A stretch of 64,000 nucleotides of DNA from NCBI RefSeq assembly GCF_025685425.1, contig NZ_JAGTAS010000057.1:186001-250000 (forward strand), written 5' to 3'. Source of the DNA: Terriglobus albidus. GTDB lineage: Bacteria > Acidobacteriota > Terriglobia > Terriglobales > Acidobacteriaceae. Under the pieces are notes generated by a model. The model had not been told where the DNA came from and did no database searches. It saw only the letters and a program-made list of their open reading frames with translations. Below, piece after piece: positions 43,163 through 51,175 of this stretch. Every line of letters starts with the position of its first letter. The stretch's first letter is position 1. Position numbers and translations under genes: made by a program.

Positions 43163-43732
43163 GTGACTGACCAGGAACTCATCCAGATTACGACGGCGGC
43201 GCTGGCCTCATCTGCGCAGCGGGCAGGACATCGTCTTGCATGCCGTCCTGGATGTCATCAGTGCTGCGTCGGTGTCTTTCCCATTTCACAACTCGATGCG
43301 CATCGTCTGCGTGTGGCGTATGAGGCGTCTCCAAAGCGAGCAGTGATCGAAGCGCGTGTGCGGGATGCTATTGTTCGCCTGAGCCCCGAATTTCCGGGAG
43401 ACGCGGCGACCGGCCTGCTCGATCCGGACGATCCTGCATTTGAGGACTTTGGCAACGATGAACCCTGTCCGGTGCTCGATCCGGCGACCGGGACCTGCGA
43501 TCTCTACGAAGCTCGCCCGATCCCTTGCCGGACCTTTGGTCCTCCGATGCGTACTGAAGATGATGGTCTTGCTGTATGTGAGTTGTGTTTTACGACAGCG
43601 ACTCCCGAGGAGATTGCAGCTGCGGAGGTAGATCCGACGTTCCTGTCACTGGAAGAAGAGATCAACGCGCAGTATGAACAAAAGACAGGCAAACGTGGAC
43701 CTACGTTGATTGCCTGGGCGTTGCGAGAATAA
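43163..43732 (+). CDS. YkgJ-family cysteine-cluster protein
   Basis: 189 aa. The N-terminal cluster CRPGCHQCC (Cys27, 31, 34, 35) and later cysteines in PCPVLDPATGTCDLYEARPIPCRTFG match the YkgJ/UPF0153 zinc- or iron-binding pattern. The biochemical role of the family is unclear; a metal-dependent role is inferred from the cysteines. Start is GTG at 43163; no ATG fits before the cluster. It is preceded by a terminator and followed by REP-like repeats, so it is monocistronic. Confidence 0.85.
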   Translation: MTDQELIQITTAALASSAQRAGHRLACRPGCHQCCVGVFPISQLDAHRLRVAYEASPKRAVIEARVRDAIVRLSPEFPGDAATGLLDPDDPAFEDFGNDEPCPVLDPATGTCDLYEARPIPCRTFGPPMRTEDDGLAVCELCFTTATPEEIAAAEVDPTFLSLEEEINAQYEQKTGKRGPTLIAWALRE

Positions 43733-43755
43733 GTGCCACTCCTTGCGACAGCTCT

Positions 43756-43870
43756 ATAGCGCGGGCCTTCAGCCCGCCATTCTTCACTTGTATTCATACC
43801 TGGGGCGTTGCCCCAGGTTGGTATAGAACGCGCCTTCAGCGCTTCAAAAAGCGTTTCCCAAATAGCGCCG
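43756..43870. repeat. REP-like cluster of hairpins
   Basis: The gap between the YkgJ gene and the nuclease gene holds GCGGGC-CTTCA-GCCCGC (43761-43777), CCTGGGGC-GTT-GCCCCAGG (43799-43817) and shorter AGCGC/GCGCT stems. Sequence of this style (GGGCTTCAGCCC, GGGGCGTTGCCCC) is common between acidobacterial genes. No coding frame is credible. Confidence 0.75.
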
Positions 43871-43957
43871 GGAAGCAATCTCGCTACGCGCAGAATGACA
43901 GGTTTGGGGTTCTCCCTAGGTCGGCAAGACTGTTAGAAACCATCTAAGCTAGAACCA

Positions 43958-46597
43958 GTGCCTTTCACCGCGATTCTGGAAGCGCTGCAGCGCGGCGCGA
44001 CAATTCTGACGGGCAACCAGCGTGCTGCCCGTTCGCTTTCGCGCGAGTTTGCACGGCATCAGCGTGCGCAAGGCCTGCGTGCGTGGCAGGCGCCAGTCAT
44101 TCTTCCGTGGTCGGCCTGGACACGTACTCTGTGGCAGCAGCTTCTTGTAGATGGTCATGAACACCGCCTTTTGCTCAATCCGTGGCAGGAGTCGGAGTTG
44201 TGGCGGCGGATCATTGCTGATGACGAGCGGCTTTCCACGCTGCAATCTGCAGTATCTCTGGCTCCGCTGGCGCAGAGAGCCCACACGCTGCTGCATCGCC
44301 ATCGTGCCCGGCGCAATCTCGAGTTCCATGATCTGAATGCCGACCAACAGGCTTTTCTTCGCTGGCTCCATGCCTTCGAACGTACTTGCCGCACAGATGC
44401 CTGTCTCTCCTCGGCCGAGCTTGAAACTACCCTTCTCACTCAGGCCGGCAACCTTCGTCTGGTCCCGGAGTATCTGCTGCATGGCTTCGATGGCCTGACG
44501 CCCGCACAGCAGGCGCTGCTGGATGCGCTGAACGCACGAGCCACTTTCTCTGAGACATCACCTACCGGAACCACCGCGCAGGCATCGCTTCATGCGGCCA
44601 ACAGCCCCGACGATGAACTGCGTTACCTCGCGCAACAGGTGCGGGATCGACATGCAGGGGAGCCTGACGCGCGAATTGCCGTCATCGTGCCCGATCTGCA
44701 GTCCCAGCGCTCCATTGTTGAACGCGCCTTCCGCAATACAGTCGCTCCCTGGCTCAACCGTGTTGGCAACACATCTCCCGCCCCTTTTGAGTTCACGCTT
44801 GGCACACCACTTGCCCAACAGCCCGCGATCATTGCCGCTCTGCGGCTAATCCGCTGGACCAACCGGCCGCTGCCGCTCGACGAAGTTTCAGGTCTCCTGC
44901 GCTCTCCTTTCCTGAAGGGAGCCGAAGAAGAGTTGCTGGCGCGTGCCGACTTCGATGCTCGTGTCCTGCATGAACAGGCTCTGGTGGAACCGACACTGTC
45001 CGCCGACCGCCTGCTCTCACTGATCCGGACACGGCATGCTCCGCGGCTCGATCGCCTGGAAGAGGTGCTCCAGGCCGTCCGTCGCTCAAGTACGCGCGCA
45101 CGCAGCTTCTCCCAATGGTCCACCAGTCTTCGTGCCCTGCTTGAGGCCTGCGGCTGGCCGGGAGACCGCTCGCTGGACTCGGCCGGCTTCCAGCTCATAG
45201 AACGCTGGCAGGAACTGCTCGACGATCTGACGAGCCTCGATTTCATTGGCGGAACGTACAGCTTCAGCCACATGCTCGGCGCCCTGGAACAGGCCGCGCA
45301 CAACACGCTCTTTTCGCTGCGCTCGCTTGATGCGCCGATCCAGATCATGGGCGCTCTTGAGTCCGCCGGCAGCACCTTCGATGCGATCTTCTTCCTGAAC
45401 GCAACCAATACGGCATGGCCTGCGCCAGTCTCCGCACATCCTCTTCTGCCCTTCGCGCTGCAACGCATCAACACCATGCCCGGAGCCGATGCTGCAGCTG
45501 ATATCGCTCAGGCACAGCGCATCACAGCTCGGATCCTTAGCAGTGCTCCTACGGTGGTAGTGACCTATGCTCGCGAGTTCGCCGAGGGGGAGCAGCTTCC
45601 CTCTCCGTTGTTTAGCCATCTGCCGCAAGTCGACGCTGTACCACAGCCGATCTCATCGCCTGACGTGAAGATGGAACCGGTTGACGACACGGAACCGATC
45701 CCCGTTCCACATGGGCCGCTACGTGGCGGCAGCAGCCTTCTGCGCAACCAGGCAGCATGTGCATTTCGCGCCTTTGCCGAGGGACGCCTGCATACGCGCG
45801 CCATTAACGATGACTCGCCTGGACTGACGCCACGTTCCCGAGGCAATGTGACCCATGCGGTGCTTGAGCACTTCTGGAAAGAAACTCTCAGCCAGGCGGC
45901 ATTGAAGACGATGTCCGCTACAGAGCTTGCGGCGCGTGTAGATCAGGCCATCGACCAGGCCTTTGCGCAGATCGCGGCCGATGCCTCTTCCTGGAACCTC
46001 GCCTATCTGGACGTGCAGCAGGAGCGATTGCGGAAGCTGATATTGCAGTGGCTGGAATACGAGAAGAAGCGGAGTGACTTCACCGTCGCCGGCGTCGAAG
46101 AGAAGCGCGAGAACGTCGCATTTGGCCCACTGGAGCTGACCCTTCGTGCCGACCGTATCGATCGCACAGAAGCGGGTCTGGTACTCATCGATTACAAGAC
46201 CGGTCAGGCGAAACCGAAGTTTTGGCTGGGAAACCGCCCGGACGAGCCGCAGCTTCCTCTCTATGCCTCGCTTCCTTCGGAAGAGCCTGTTGCAGCAGTT
46301 GCTTTCGCGACATTGCGCACCGGCAAAGAGTTACAGCTCGCGGGCTTTGAGATCGCCGCGAATGTACTGCCGAAGCACAGCAAAGATCAGCCAAAGGAGC
46401 CTTTCCAGAAGACGCTTGCCGGGTGGAAAGAAATCCTGCTGCGACTGGCCGAGGAATTCTATGCCGGACACGCCGAGGTGAATCCGAAAAACTATCCCGC
46501 CACCTGCGAGTTCTGTGAACAGCGGCTTCTCTGCCGGTTGAACCCTGCAAACCTCGACCGGGACGAAGAAGACGCAACGGAGGACGAGGATGAGTAA
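43958..46597 (+). CDS. AddB-like PD-(D/E)XK nuclease family protein
   Basis: 879 aa. The N-terminal region resembles an inactivated UvrD-like fold without a Walker A motif (GATILTGNQRAARSL at the position where AddB has its nucleotide-loop relic). The C-terminal nuclease domain has the metal ligands in GLVLIDYKTGQAK and an iron-sulfur cluster pattern of Cys601 (NQAACAFRAF) with CEFCEQRLLC at 850-859, the same layout as AddB. It probably works with the next gene in processing double-strand breaks for recombination. Start is GTG at 43958. The 3' end overlaps the helicase gene by 8 bases. Confidence 0.88.
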   Translation: MPFTAILEALQRGATILTGNQRAARSLSREFARHQRAQGLRAWQAPVILPWSAWTRTLWQQLLVDGHEHRLLLNPWQESELWRRIIADDERLSTLQSAVSLAPLAQRAHTLLHRHRARRNLEFHDLNADQQAFLRWLHAFERTCRTDACLSSAELETTLLTQAGNLRLVPEYLLHGFDGLTPAQQALLDALNARATFSETSPTGTTAQASLHAANSPDDELRYLAQQVRDRHAGEPDARIAVIVPDLQSQRSIVERAFRNTVAPWLNRVGNTSPAPFEFTLGTPLAQQPAIIAALRLIRWTNRPLPLDEVSGLLRSPFLKGAEEELLARADFDARVLHEQALVEPTLSADRLLSLIRTRHAPRLDRLEEVLQAVRRSSTRARSFSQWSTSLRALLEACGWPGDRSLDSAGFQLIERWQELLDDLTSLDFIGGTYSFSHMLGALEQAAHNTLFSLRSLDAPIQIMGALESAGSTFDAIFFLNATNTAWPAPVSAHPLLPFALQRINTMPGADAAADIAQAQRITARILSSAPTVVVTYAREFAEGEQLPSPLFSHLPQVDAVPQPISSPDVKMEPVDDTEPIPVPHGPLRGGSSLLRNQAACAFRAFAEGRLHTRAINDDSPGLTPRSRGNVTHAVLEHFWKETLSQAALKTMSATELAARVDQAIDQAFAQIAADASSWNLAYLDVQQERLRKLILQWLEYEKKRSDFTVAGVEEKRENVAFGPLELTLRADRIDRTEAGLVLIDYKTGQAKPKFWLGNRPDEPQLPLYASLPSEEPVAAVAFATLRTGKELQLAGFEIAANVLPKHSKDQPKEPFQKTLAGWKEILLRLAEEFYAGHAEVNPKNYPATCEFCEQRLLCRLNPANLDRDEEDATEDEDE

Positions 46598-49500
46598 GCG
46601 GCCTTCGGATTTTGCGCAGCGCCAGGCGGCGCTGAATACGCGCGCGTCCGTGCTCGTGGAAGCGCCTGCCGGCTCCGGCAAGACCGGTCTGCTGATTCTG
46701 CGCTATCTGAAGCTGCTGGCGGATGCTTCCGTCGAGCAGCCGGAGCAGGTACTCGCCATCACTTTCACCCGGAAAGCAACGGCAGAGATGAAGGCTCGGG
46801 TGCTGGGAGCTCTGGCGGCTGCGCAATCTGGGCCGGAACCCGAAGCCGAGGAGTGGGAGCACAAGGCGCAGGTACATCGCACCGCGATGCAGGTGCTGGA
46901 ACGTGATGCGCAGCTTGGATGGCATCTGCTGGACCATCCGGGACGGCTGAATATCCGCACCATCGATTCCGTCTGCACGGAGCTGGCGCGAGCATTGCCG
47001 GTGCTGGCCGGAGCCGGCGCGCTGCAGCAGCCCGTCGATGATGCGTCAGCGCTTTATCGTGAGGCAGGGTCACGCACGCTGCGCCAGCTGGGCGGTGAAG
47101 ATACCGTACTCAACGATGACATTCGCCTGTTGCTGCTGCACCGCGACGGCAATCTCTCCGACTGCGAGGCGTTGCTGGCAGAGATGCTGGCTCTCCGTGA
47201 ACAGTGGGGACACATCATTCCGCTGACAGGTGATCTGACCGATGAGGCTCTGGATACAGAGGTCCGTCCCCGTTTGGAAGAGGCGATCGAACGCCTGATC
47301 TGCCAGGAGCTGAGCAAGCTACTGGAGCTGCTTGGCAGCGAGCTGGCGAATCGGATTGCCCGACTGGCTGCTGCTTTCGGCGACGAGCCGGCGTATGAGT
47401 CGATCCCCAATCCGTACGTTCTGTGTCTCGGGCTCACCGGACATCCAGAGGCGTTACCGCATGCCGTCGAGCACTGGAAGACCTTCGCCAGCATGTTTAC
47501 AACGGGCGAAGGGAAGGCGTGGCGCTCCGGATCGAGCTTCAACCGAAAGAACATGAAGGTAGCGGCTTCGAAGCCGCTACAGCAGCAGTTTCAGTATCTT
47601 CTAGCGGATGTATCGCGGAACGATGCCCTATTGCCCCAGTTCAAAGCCGTGCTGCGGCTTCCCGATGCGGCCTATCCTGACGATCAATGGCAGGTGGCAA
47701 AGGCTCTCTTCCGTCTGCTGCGAGCAGCGATGGTGGAGCTGCGGCTGCTCTTCGCCGAACGCGGACAGTGCGACTTCTCTGAGCTCTCGCTGGCGGCACG
47801 CGCCGCACTGGATCAGGATGCCGAAGCGGCTTCGCTGGCGGCAGGACTGGGCATGCGGCTGCAGCATCTTCTGGTGGACGAGATGCAGGACACCTCCACC
47901 TCGCAGTACGACCTTCTGGAGAAGTTGACCGAGGGCTGGGACGGCGCCAGCCAAACGCTCTTTCTGGTTGGAGACCCGAAGCAATCGATCTATCTCTTTC
48001 GCCAGGCACGCGTGGAGCGCTTCCTGGAGACGATGCAGCAGAAGAAGCTGGGAACCATCCCGCTGGAGGTGGTTCAGCTCACAACGAACTTCCGATCGCA
48101 GCATCATCTGGTCAAGGAGTTCAATCGCCACTTCACGCCGATCTTCGCAGAAGACGCCATCGCCTACACAGAGGCTGCGCCGCATCTTGAGGCCAACAGC
48201 AAGGATCCCTTCCACTGGCATGCCTGGGTAAGCGCAGCAACCCAGCTCTCGCCCGAGGGCAAACGGGAGGCACGGCAACAGACCCGCGCTTTTGCCAGGG
48301 AGATTGCAACTCTGGCACGGGATGAGGCCGGATCAAAGGCAGTCCTGGTCCGCGACCGCAAGCATTTGCTGGAGATCATCGCAGCCTTCCGAGCCGAGGG
48401 TATCCCCTACCGCGCGGTCGAGATCGACTCGCTGGCCGAGCGCATCGAAGTTCTGGATCTGCTCGCCCTGACGCGGGCCCTGCTGCACCCAGCGGATCGC
48501 CCCGCATGGTTCGCGGTACTGCGCGCTCCGTGGTGCGGTCTGTCGCTGCCTGAGATGCATCTGCTGGCCGGGCAGGACGATCACTCCTGGCGGCATATGT
48601 CGGTTCCCCGGCTCCTCGCCGAGCGAATCGCGCTCCTGGCTCCCGATGCCGGCGCACGTGCCCAGCGGACCTGGGAGGTGCTGAAAACCGCCATCGCGGA
48701 GCGTGGAACTCAGTCCACCTCCCGCTGGGTCGAACGAGCCTGGAGGTCATTGGGGGGAGATGTCGGCCTGACGCCAGAGGCTCTGACGAATGCCGAGGCC
48801 TTCTTTCGTCTACTCGATAACCTGGAGTCGACAGGAGCATCTCTGACGACGTTGCCCGACCGTCTGCAGAAGCTCTACGCGACACCGGAGCATCGGCCCG
48901 ACGCGGTCGACCTGCTCACGATCCACAAGTCCAAGGGACTGGAGTGGGATGTGGTCTTCGTGCCTGCGCTGGAGCGGAGATCTGGTATTACCGGCTCGCG
49001 CGCGCTCTCCTGGCTGGAGCTGGAGTCGAACAGCCACCTGGTTCTGCTCTCACCAATTGCTCCTCGGGAGGAGGAGAAGGACGCCCTTACATCCTGGATT
49101 AAAAACATTCACAATCAGCGAGAAGCTTCTGAAAGAAAAAGGCTTTTCTATGTCGCTGCAACTCGAGCAAAGCAAAGCCTGCATCTGTTCGCAGTTACCC
49201 ATACGAGCGCGAAGAATACAGTTGAACCCCAGGCTGGGACCCTGCTTCAGGCCGCATGGCCGGCTGCACAGATGCACTTTGCTCCCGTACTCGATCCTGA
49301 GCTTCCCTTCCCAACGCTCGATGAAATAGAACTGGAAACCTCTATCGGCGAGACTGGAAGCCGACTCCTTCGGCTGCCTGCATCGTTAAATCCGATGGAA
49401 TGGTTAGCCCGGACAGGTAAGCCGGGGATACCGCTGGAGCCGAGCTACCAGCGCCCTCAGGGTGGTATCGAAGCAAGGGCTTTCGGCAATGTCGTTCATT

Positions 49501-50042
49501 TGCTCGTCGAATCCATGGCGAGCACCATCGCGAGGGGAGAAGAACCGGATGTCACCCAATGGCATCCTCGGGCATACGCGCTGCTGCGTACCGAAGGCAT
49601 TGCACCGGGAGATCTGCCGCAGCAAACCCAGCAGGTAGTGAGAGCCCTGGAAACGATGCTGATGGATCCTGAAGGTCGCTGGCTGCTGCAACCACATGTC
49701 GGGGCGGCAAGCGAGTCGGCCCTGGAGGACGAGACCGGAAGACATTTGCGGACCGACCGGACGTTCTTTGCCGGTACTTCTCCATTGGGTCCAGGAGAAG
49801 AGACTCTCTGGATCGTGGACTTCAAATCTTCGGAAAACTCTGGAAGCGACGTGGCCGCTTTCCTTGCCGCGCAGAAAAAACTGTATGCGCCCAAGATGGT
49901 GGAGTATGCCCAGACGAAACGTGCGCAGTTAGGGCCAGAGACGCCGATCATTCTGGCGCTGTACTTCCCGCTACTACCCGCCCTTATCTATTGGCGAGCG
50001 GAAGAGAGTTCCGGGTCGTTAGGCAGCCTTGATATGCACTGA
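46590..50042 (+). CDS. AddA/RecB-like UvrD-family helicase-nuclease
   Basis: 1150 aa. SF1A helicase motifs: Walker A EAPAGSGKTGLL near residue 25, motif Ia AITFTRKATAEMKARV, Walker B VDEMQDTSTSQY, motif III VGDPKQSIYLFRQA, motif V TIHKSKGLEWDVVFVP, motif VI VAATRAKQSLHLF. The C-terminal 250 residues form a second RecB-like nuclease domain, with LWIVDFKSSENSG carrying the Asp and Lys of the PD-(D/E)XK site. It pairs with the AddB-like protein as a two-subunit AddAB-type complex. Its 3' end overlaps a convergent small gene by 24 bases. Confidence 0.92.
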   Translation: MSKRPSDFAQRQAALNTRASVLVEAPAGSGKTGLLILRYLKLLADASVEQPEQVLAITFTRKATAEMKARVLGALAAAQSGPEPEAEEWEHKAQVHRTAMQVLERDAQLGWHLLDHPGRLNIRTIDSVCTELARALPVLAGAGALQQPVDDASALYREAGSRTLRQLGGEDTVLNDDIRLLLLHRDGNLSDCEALLAEMLALREQWGHIIPLTGDLTDEALDTEVRPRLEEAIERLICQELSKLLELLGSELANRIARLAAAFGDEPAYESIPNPYVLCLGLTGHPEALPHAVEHWKTFASMFTTGEGKAWRSGSSFNRKNMKVAASKPLQQQFQYLLADVSRNDALLPQFKAVLRLPDAAYPDDQWQVAKALFRLLRAAMVELRLLFAERGQCDFSELSLAARAALDQDAEAASLAAGLGMRLQHLLVDEMQDTSTSQYDLLEKLTEGWDGASQTLFLVGDPKQSIYLFRQARVERFLETMQQKKLGTIPLEVVQLTTNFRSQHHLVKEFNRHFTPIFAEDAIAYTEAAPHLEANSKDPFHWHAWVSAATQLSPEGKREARQQTRAFAREIATLARDEAGSKAVLVRDRKHLLEIIAAFRAEGIPYRAVEIDSLAERIEVLDLLALTRALLHPADRPAWFAVLRAPWCGLSLPEMHLLAGQDDHSWRHMSVPRLLAERIALLAPDAGARAQRTWEVLKTAIAERGTQSTSRWVERAWRSLGGDVGLTPEALTNAEAFFRLLDNLESTGASLTTLPDRLQKLYATPEHRPDAVDLLTIHKSKGLEWDVVFVPALERRSGITGSRALSWLELESNSHLVLLSPIAPREEEKDALTSWIKNIHNQREASERKRLFYVAATRAKQSLHLFAVTHTSAKNTVEPQAGTLLQAAWPAAQMHFAPVLDPELPFPTLDEIELETSIGETGSRLLRLPASLNPMEWLARTGKPGIPLEPSYQRPQGGIEARAFGNVVHLLVESMASTIARGEEPDVTQWHPRAYALLRTEGIAPGDLPQQTQQVVRALETMLMDPEGRWLLQPHVGAASESALEDETGRHLRTDRTFFAGTSPLGPGEETLWIVDFKSSENSGSDVAAFLAAQKKLYAPKMVEYAQTKRAQLGPETPIILALYFPLLPALIYWRAEESSGSLGSLDMH

Positions 50043-50195
50043 CTTTGCATCCTTAATTTGACGGTGCACACGCGCCAGATCCCGCAACTGCTCCGCCTCA
50101 TGACGCTCGGCAGGAGGCATTTGACTGGCTTCGGCTTCAAGCAATCGGGCGATATACTCCCCCATCGTCATGCGAACTTCGTATCTGGCTGCCAT
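50019..50195 (-). CDS. Small 58-aa protein, unknown
   Basis: ATG at 50195, TAA at 50019-50021. Protein begins MAARYEVRMTMGEYIARLLE and continues with Glu/Arg-rich helix (PPAERHEAEQLRDLARVHRQ), so a small amphipathic alpha-helical protein. Codon use looks ordinary for the window. Only a weak purine-rich AGAAAGA precedes the start. The 24-base overlap with the helicase gene end is antisense. Two palindromic boxes lie just upstream. I do not recognise it. It is below the length usually reported and may be missed in annotation. Confidence 0.5.
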   Translation of the reverse strand: MAARYEVRMTMGEYIARLLEAEASQMPPAERHEAEQLRDLARVHRQIKDAKSVHIKAA

Positions 50196-50212
50196 AATTC
50201 GATCTTTCTGTT

Positions 50213-50257
50213 GAAAACGTTTCCCACAGGAACCATTCCGAGCCGTAACGTTACCGC
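50213..50257. promoter_or_regulatory. Two palindromic LacI-type-looking boxes
   Basis: GAAAACGTTTCC (50213-50224) and GTAACGTTAC (50246-50255) lie between the small gene and the PPOX gene. Both have the central CG palindrome usual for LacI/GalR-family sites. The second reads CGGTAACGTT on the minus strand, a decamer that recurs in the promoter region at 59.5-59.7 kb. Confidence 0.4.
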
Positions 50258-50357
50258 TTACGTACGTATCGGCGGCTTTGCTCCAGGCTTTAGTTTTATT
50301 TCGTACTATTTTTCGGCGCTCGAGATGTCCGTGTTTCCCAGGATCTGGAAAGCCGCG

Positions 50358-50909
50358 CTATTCGCCGATTCCGGTCGGAAATCCGTCGATACTACGGGCG
50401 TTCTTGAGCCTGCGGTACTCCTCAAGCTCAGCTTCACTTCTAGACTCCGCCCAGCGAGTTAACGTAGTTCGGTCTTCGCGGTACTCAAATCTGGGGACGC
50501 CATACCCGCATGAGGTTTGCACCGTATCAATGCTGAGCATGATCATCTGTCGCGCTCCGGAACGCTCACAACCTGCAAAATGTAGGGCGAGCAGATCGCG
50601 GTACTCTTTCGATCCGCGCGGAATGATGCGTCCCTTTCCGTAGAGCCGCAGAATCGTTGGTGCCCCATTCAGAGCGCAAAACATCAGGGTGAGCCGGCCA
50701 TCGCGAAGGAGATGCGCTGCAGTTTCGTTGCCGCTGCCCGTCTGGTCCAGATAGAAGACAGTATTGGAATCAACTACGCGTAAGGCAGCGGCATCCTTTG
50801 GCGACAGATTGACGCGCCCGTCCGCCGCAGCCGATGCGGTGAAAAAGATTCGCTGCTTTCCGATGAACTCGCGATGGATCGGCTCCATGGATGGAAACTG
50901 CTTCGCCAT
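50358..50909 (-). CDS. Pyridoxamine 5'-phosphate oxidase-like flavoprotein
   Basis: 183 aa with the split-barrel FMN-binding fold: IGKQRIFFTASAAADGRVNLSPKD, DSNTVFYLDQTGSGNETAAHLL (FMN-contacting Gly-Asn-Glu-Thr) and LTLMFCALNGAPTILRLYGKG. The class includes PNPOx-like and F420-dependent reductases; the true substrate is unknown. ATG at 50909 is favoured (AGGTG upstream); the frame stays open to 51008. It is divergent from the GH27 gene and shares the 266-base region containing its operator, though its own control is not evident. Confidence 0.83.
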   Translation of the reverse strand: MAKQFPSMEPIHREFIGKQRIFFTASAAADGRVNLSPKDAAALRVVDSNTVFYLDQTGSGNETAAHLLRDGRLTLMFCALNGAPTILRLYGKGRIIPRGSKEYRDLLALHFAGCERSGARQMIMLSIDTVQTSCGYGVPRFEYREDRTTLTRWAESRSEAELEEYRRLKNARSIDGFPTGIGE

Positions 50910-51043
50910 AACACCTGATTCTAGCGATGCGCCCTTCATCCCATCCTGGGGCGAAGGGCTCGATTCAACCTTCAAAACTGGATCAAGAAAGGTTTGGCTT
51001 TCGTACACGCAATATATTCAACGAACAAATAGGAGAAAATATA

Positions 51044-51073
51044 TTGACAACACGTTATCGTACACGTTTTCAT
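51044..51073 (+). promoter_or_regulatory. Candidate promoter and repressor operator of the GH27 gene
   Basis: TTGACA (51044-51049) and TTTCAT (51068-51073) form a sigma-70-like pair with an 18-base spacer. The spacer holds ACGTTATCGTACACGT (51052-51067), 14 of 16 bases identical to the perfect palindrome ACGTGTTCGTACACGT upstream of the TonB-dependent receptor. A half-site TCGTACACG lies at 51001-51009. A repressor bound here would block RNA polymerase. Confidence 0.55.
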
Positions 51074-51175
51074 GTTAGCCGCTATCGACGGCCTGAGAAT
51101 CCGGCACGTCGAACTGATCCAACAACCTCTCCCTCGTCTGCTGAGGCATATATCGGTAATAGAGGAAGTGATCGC

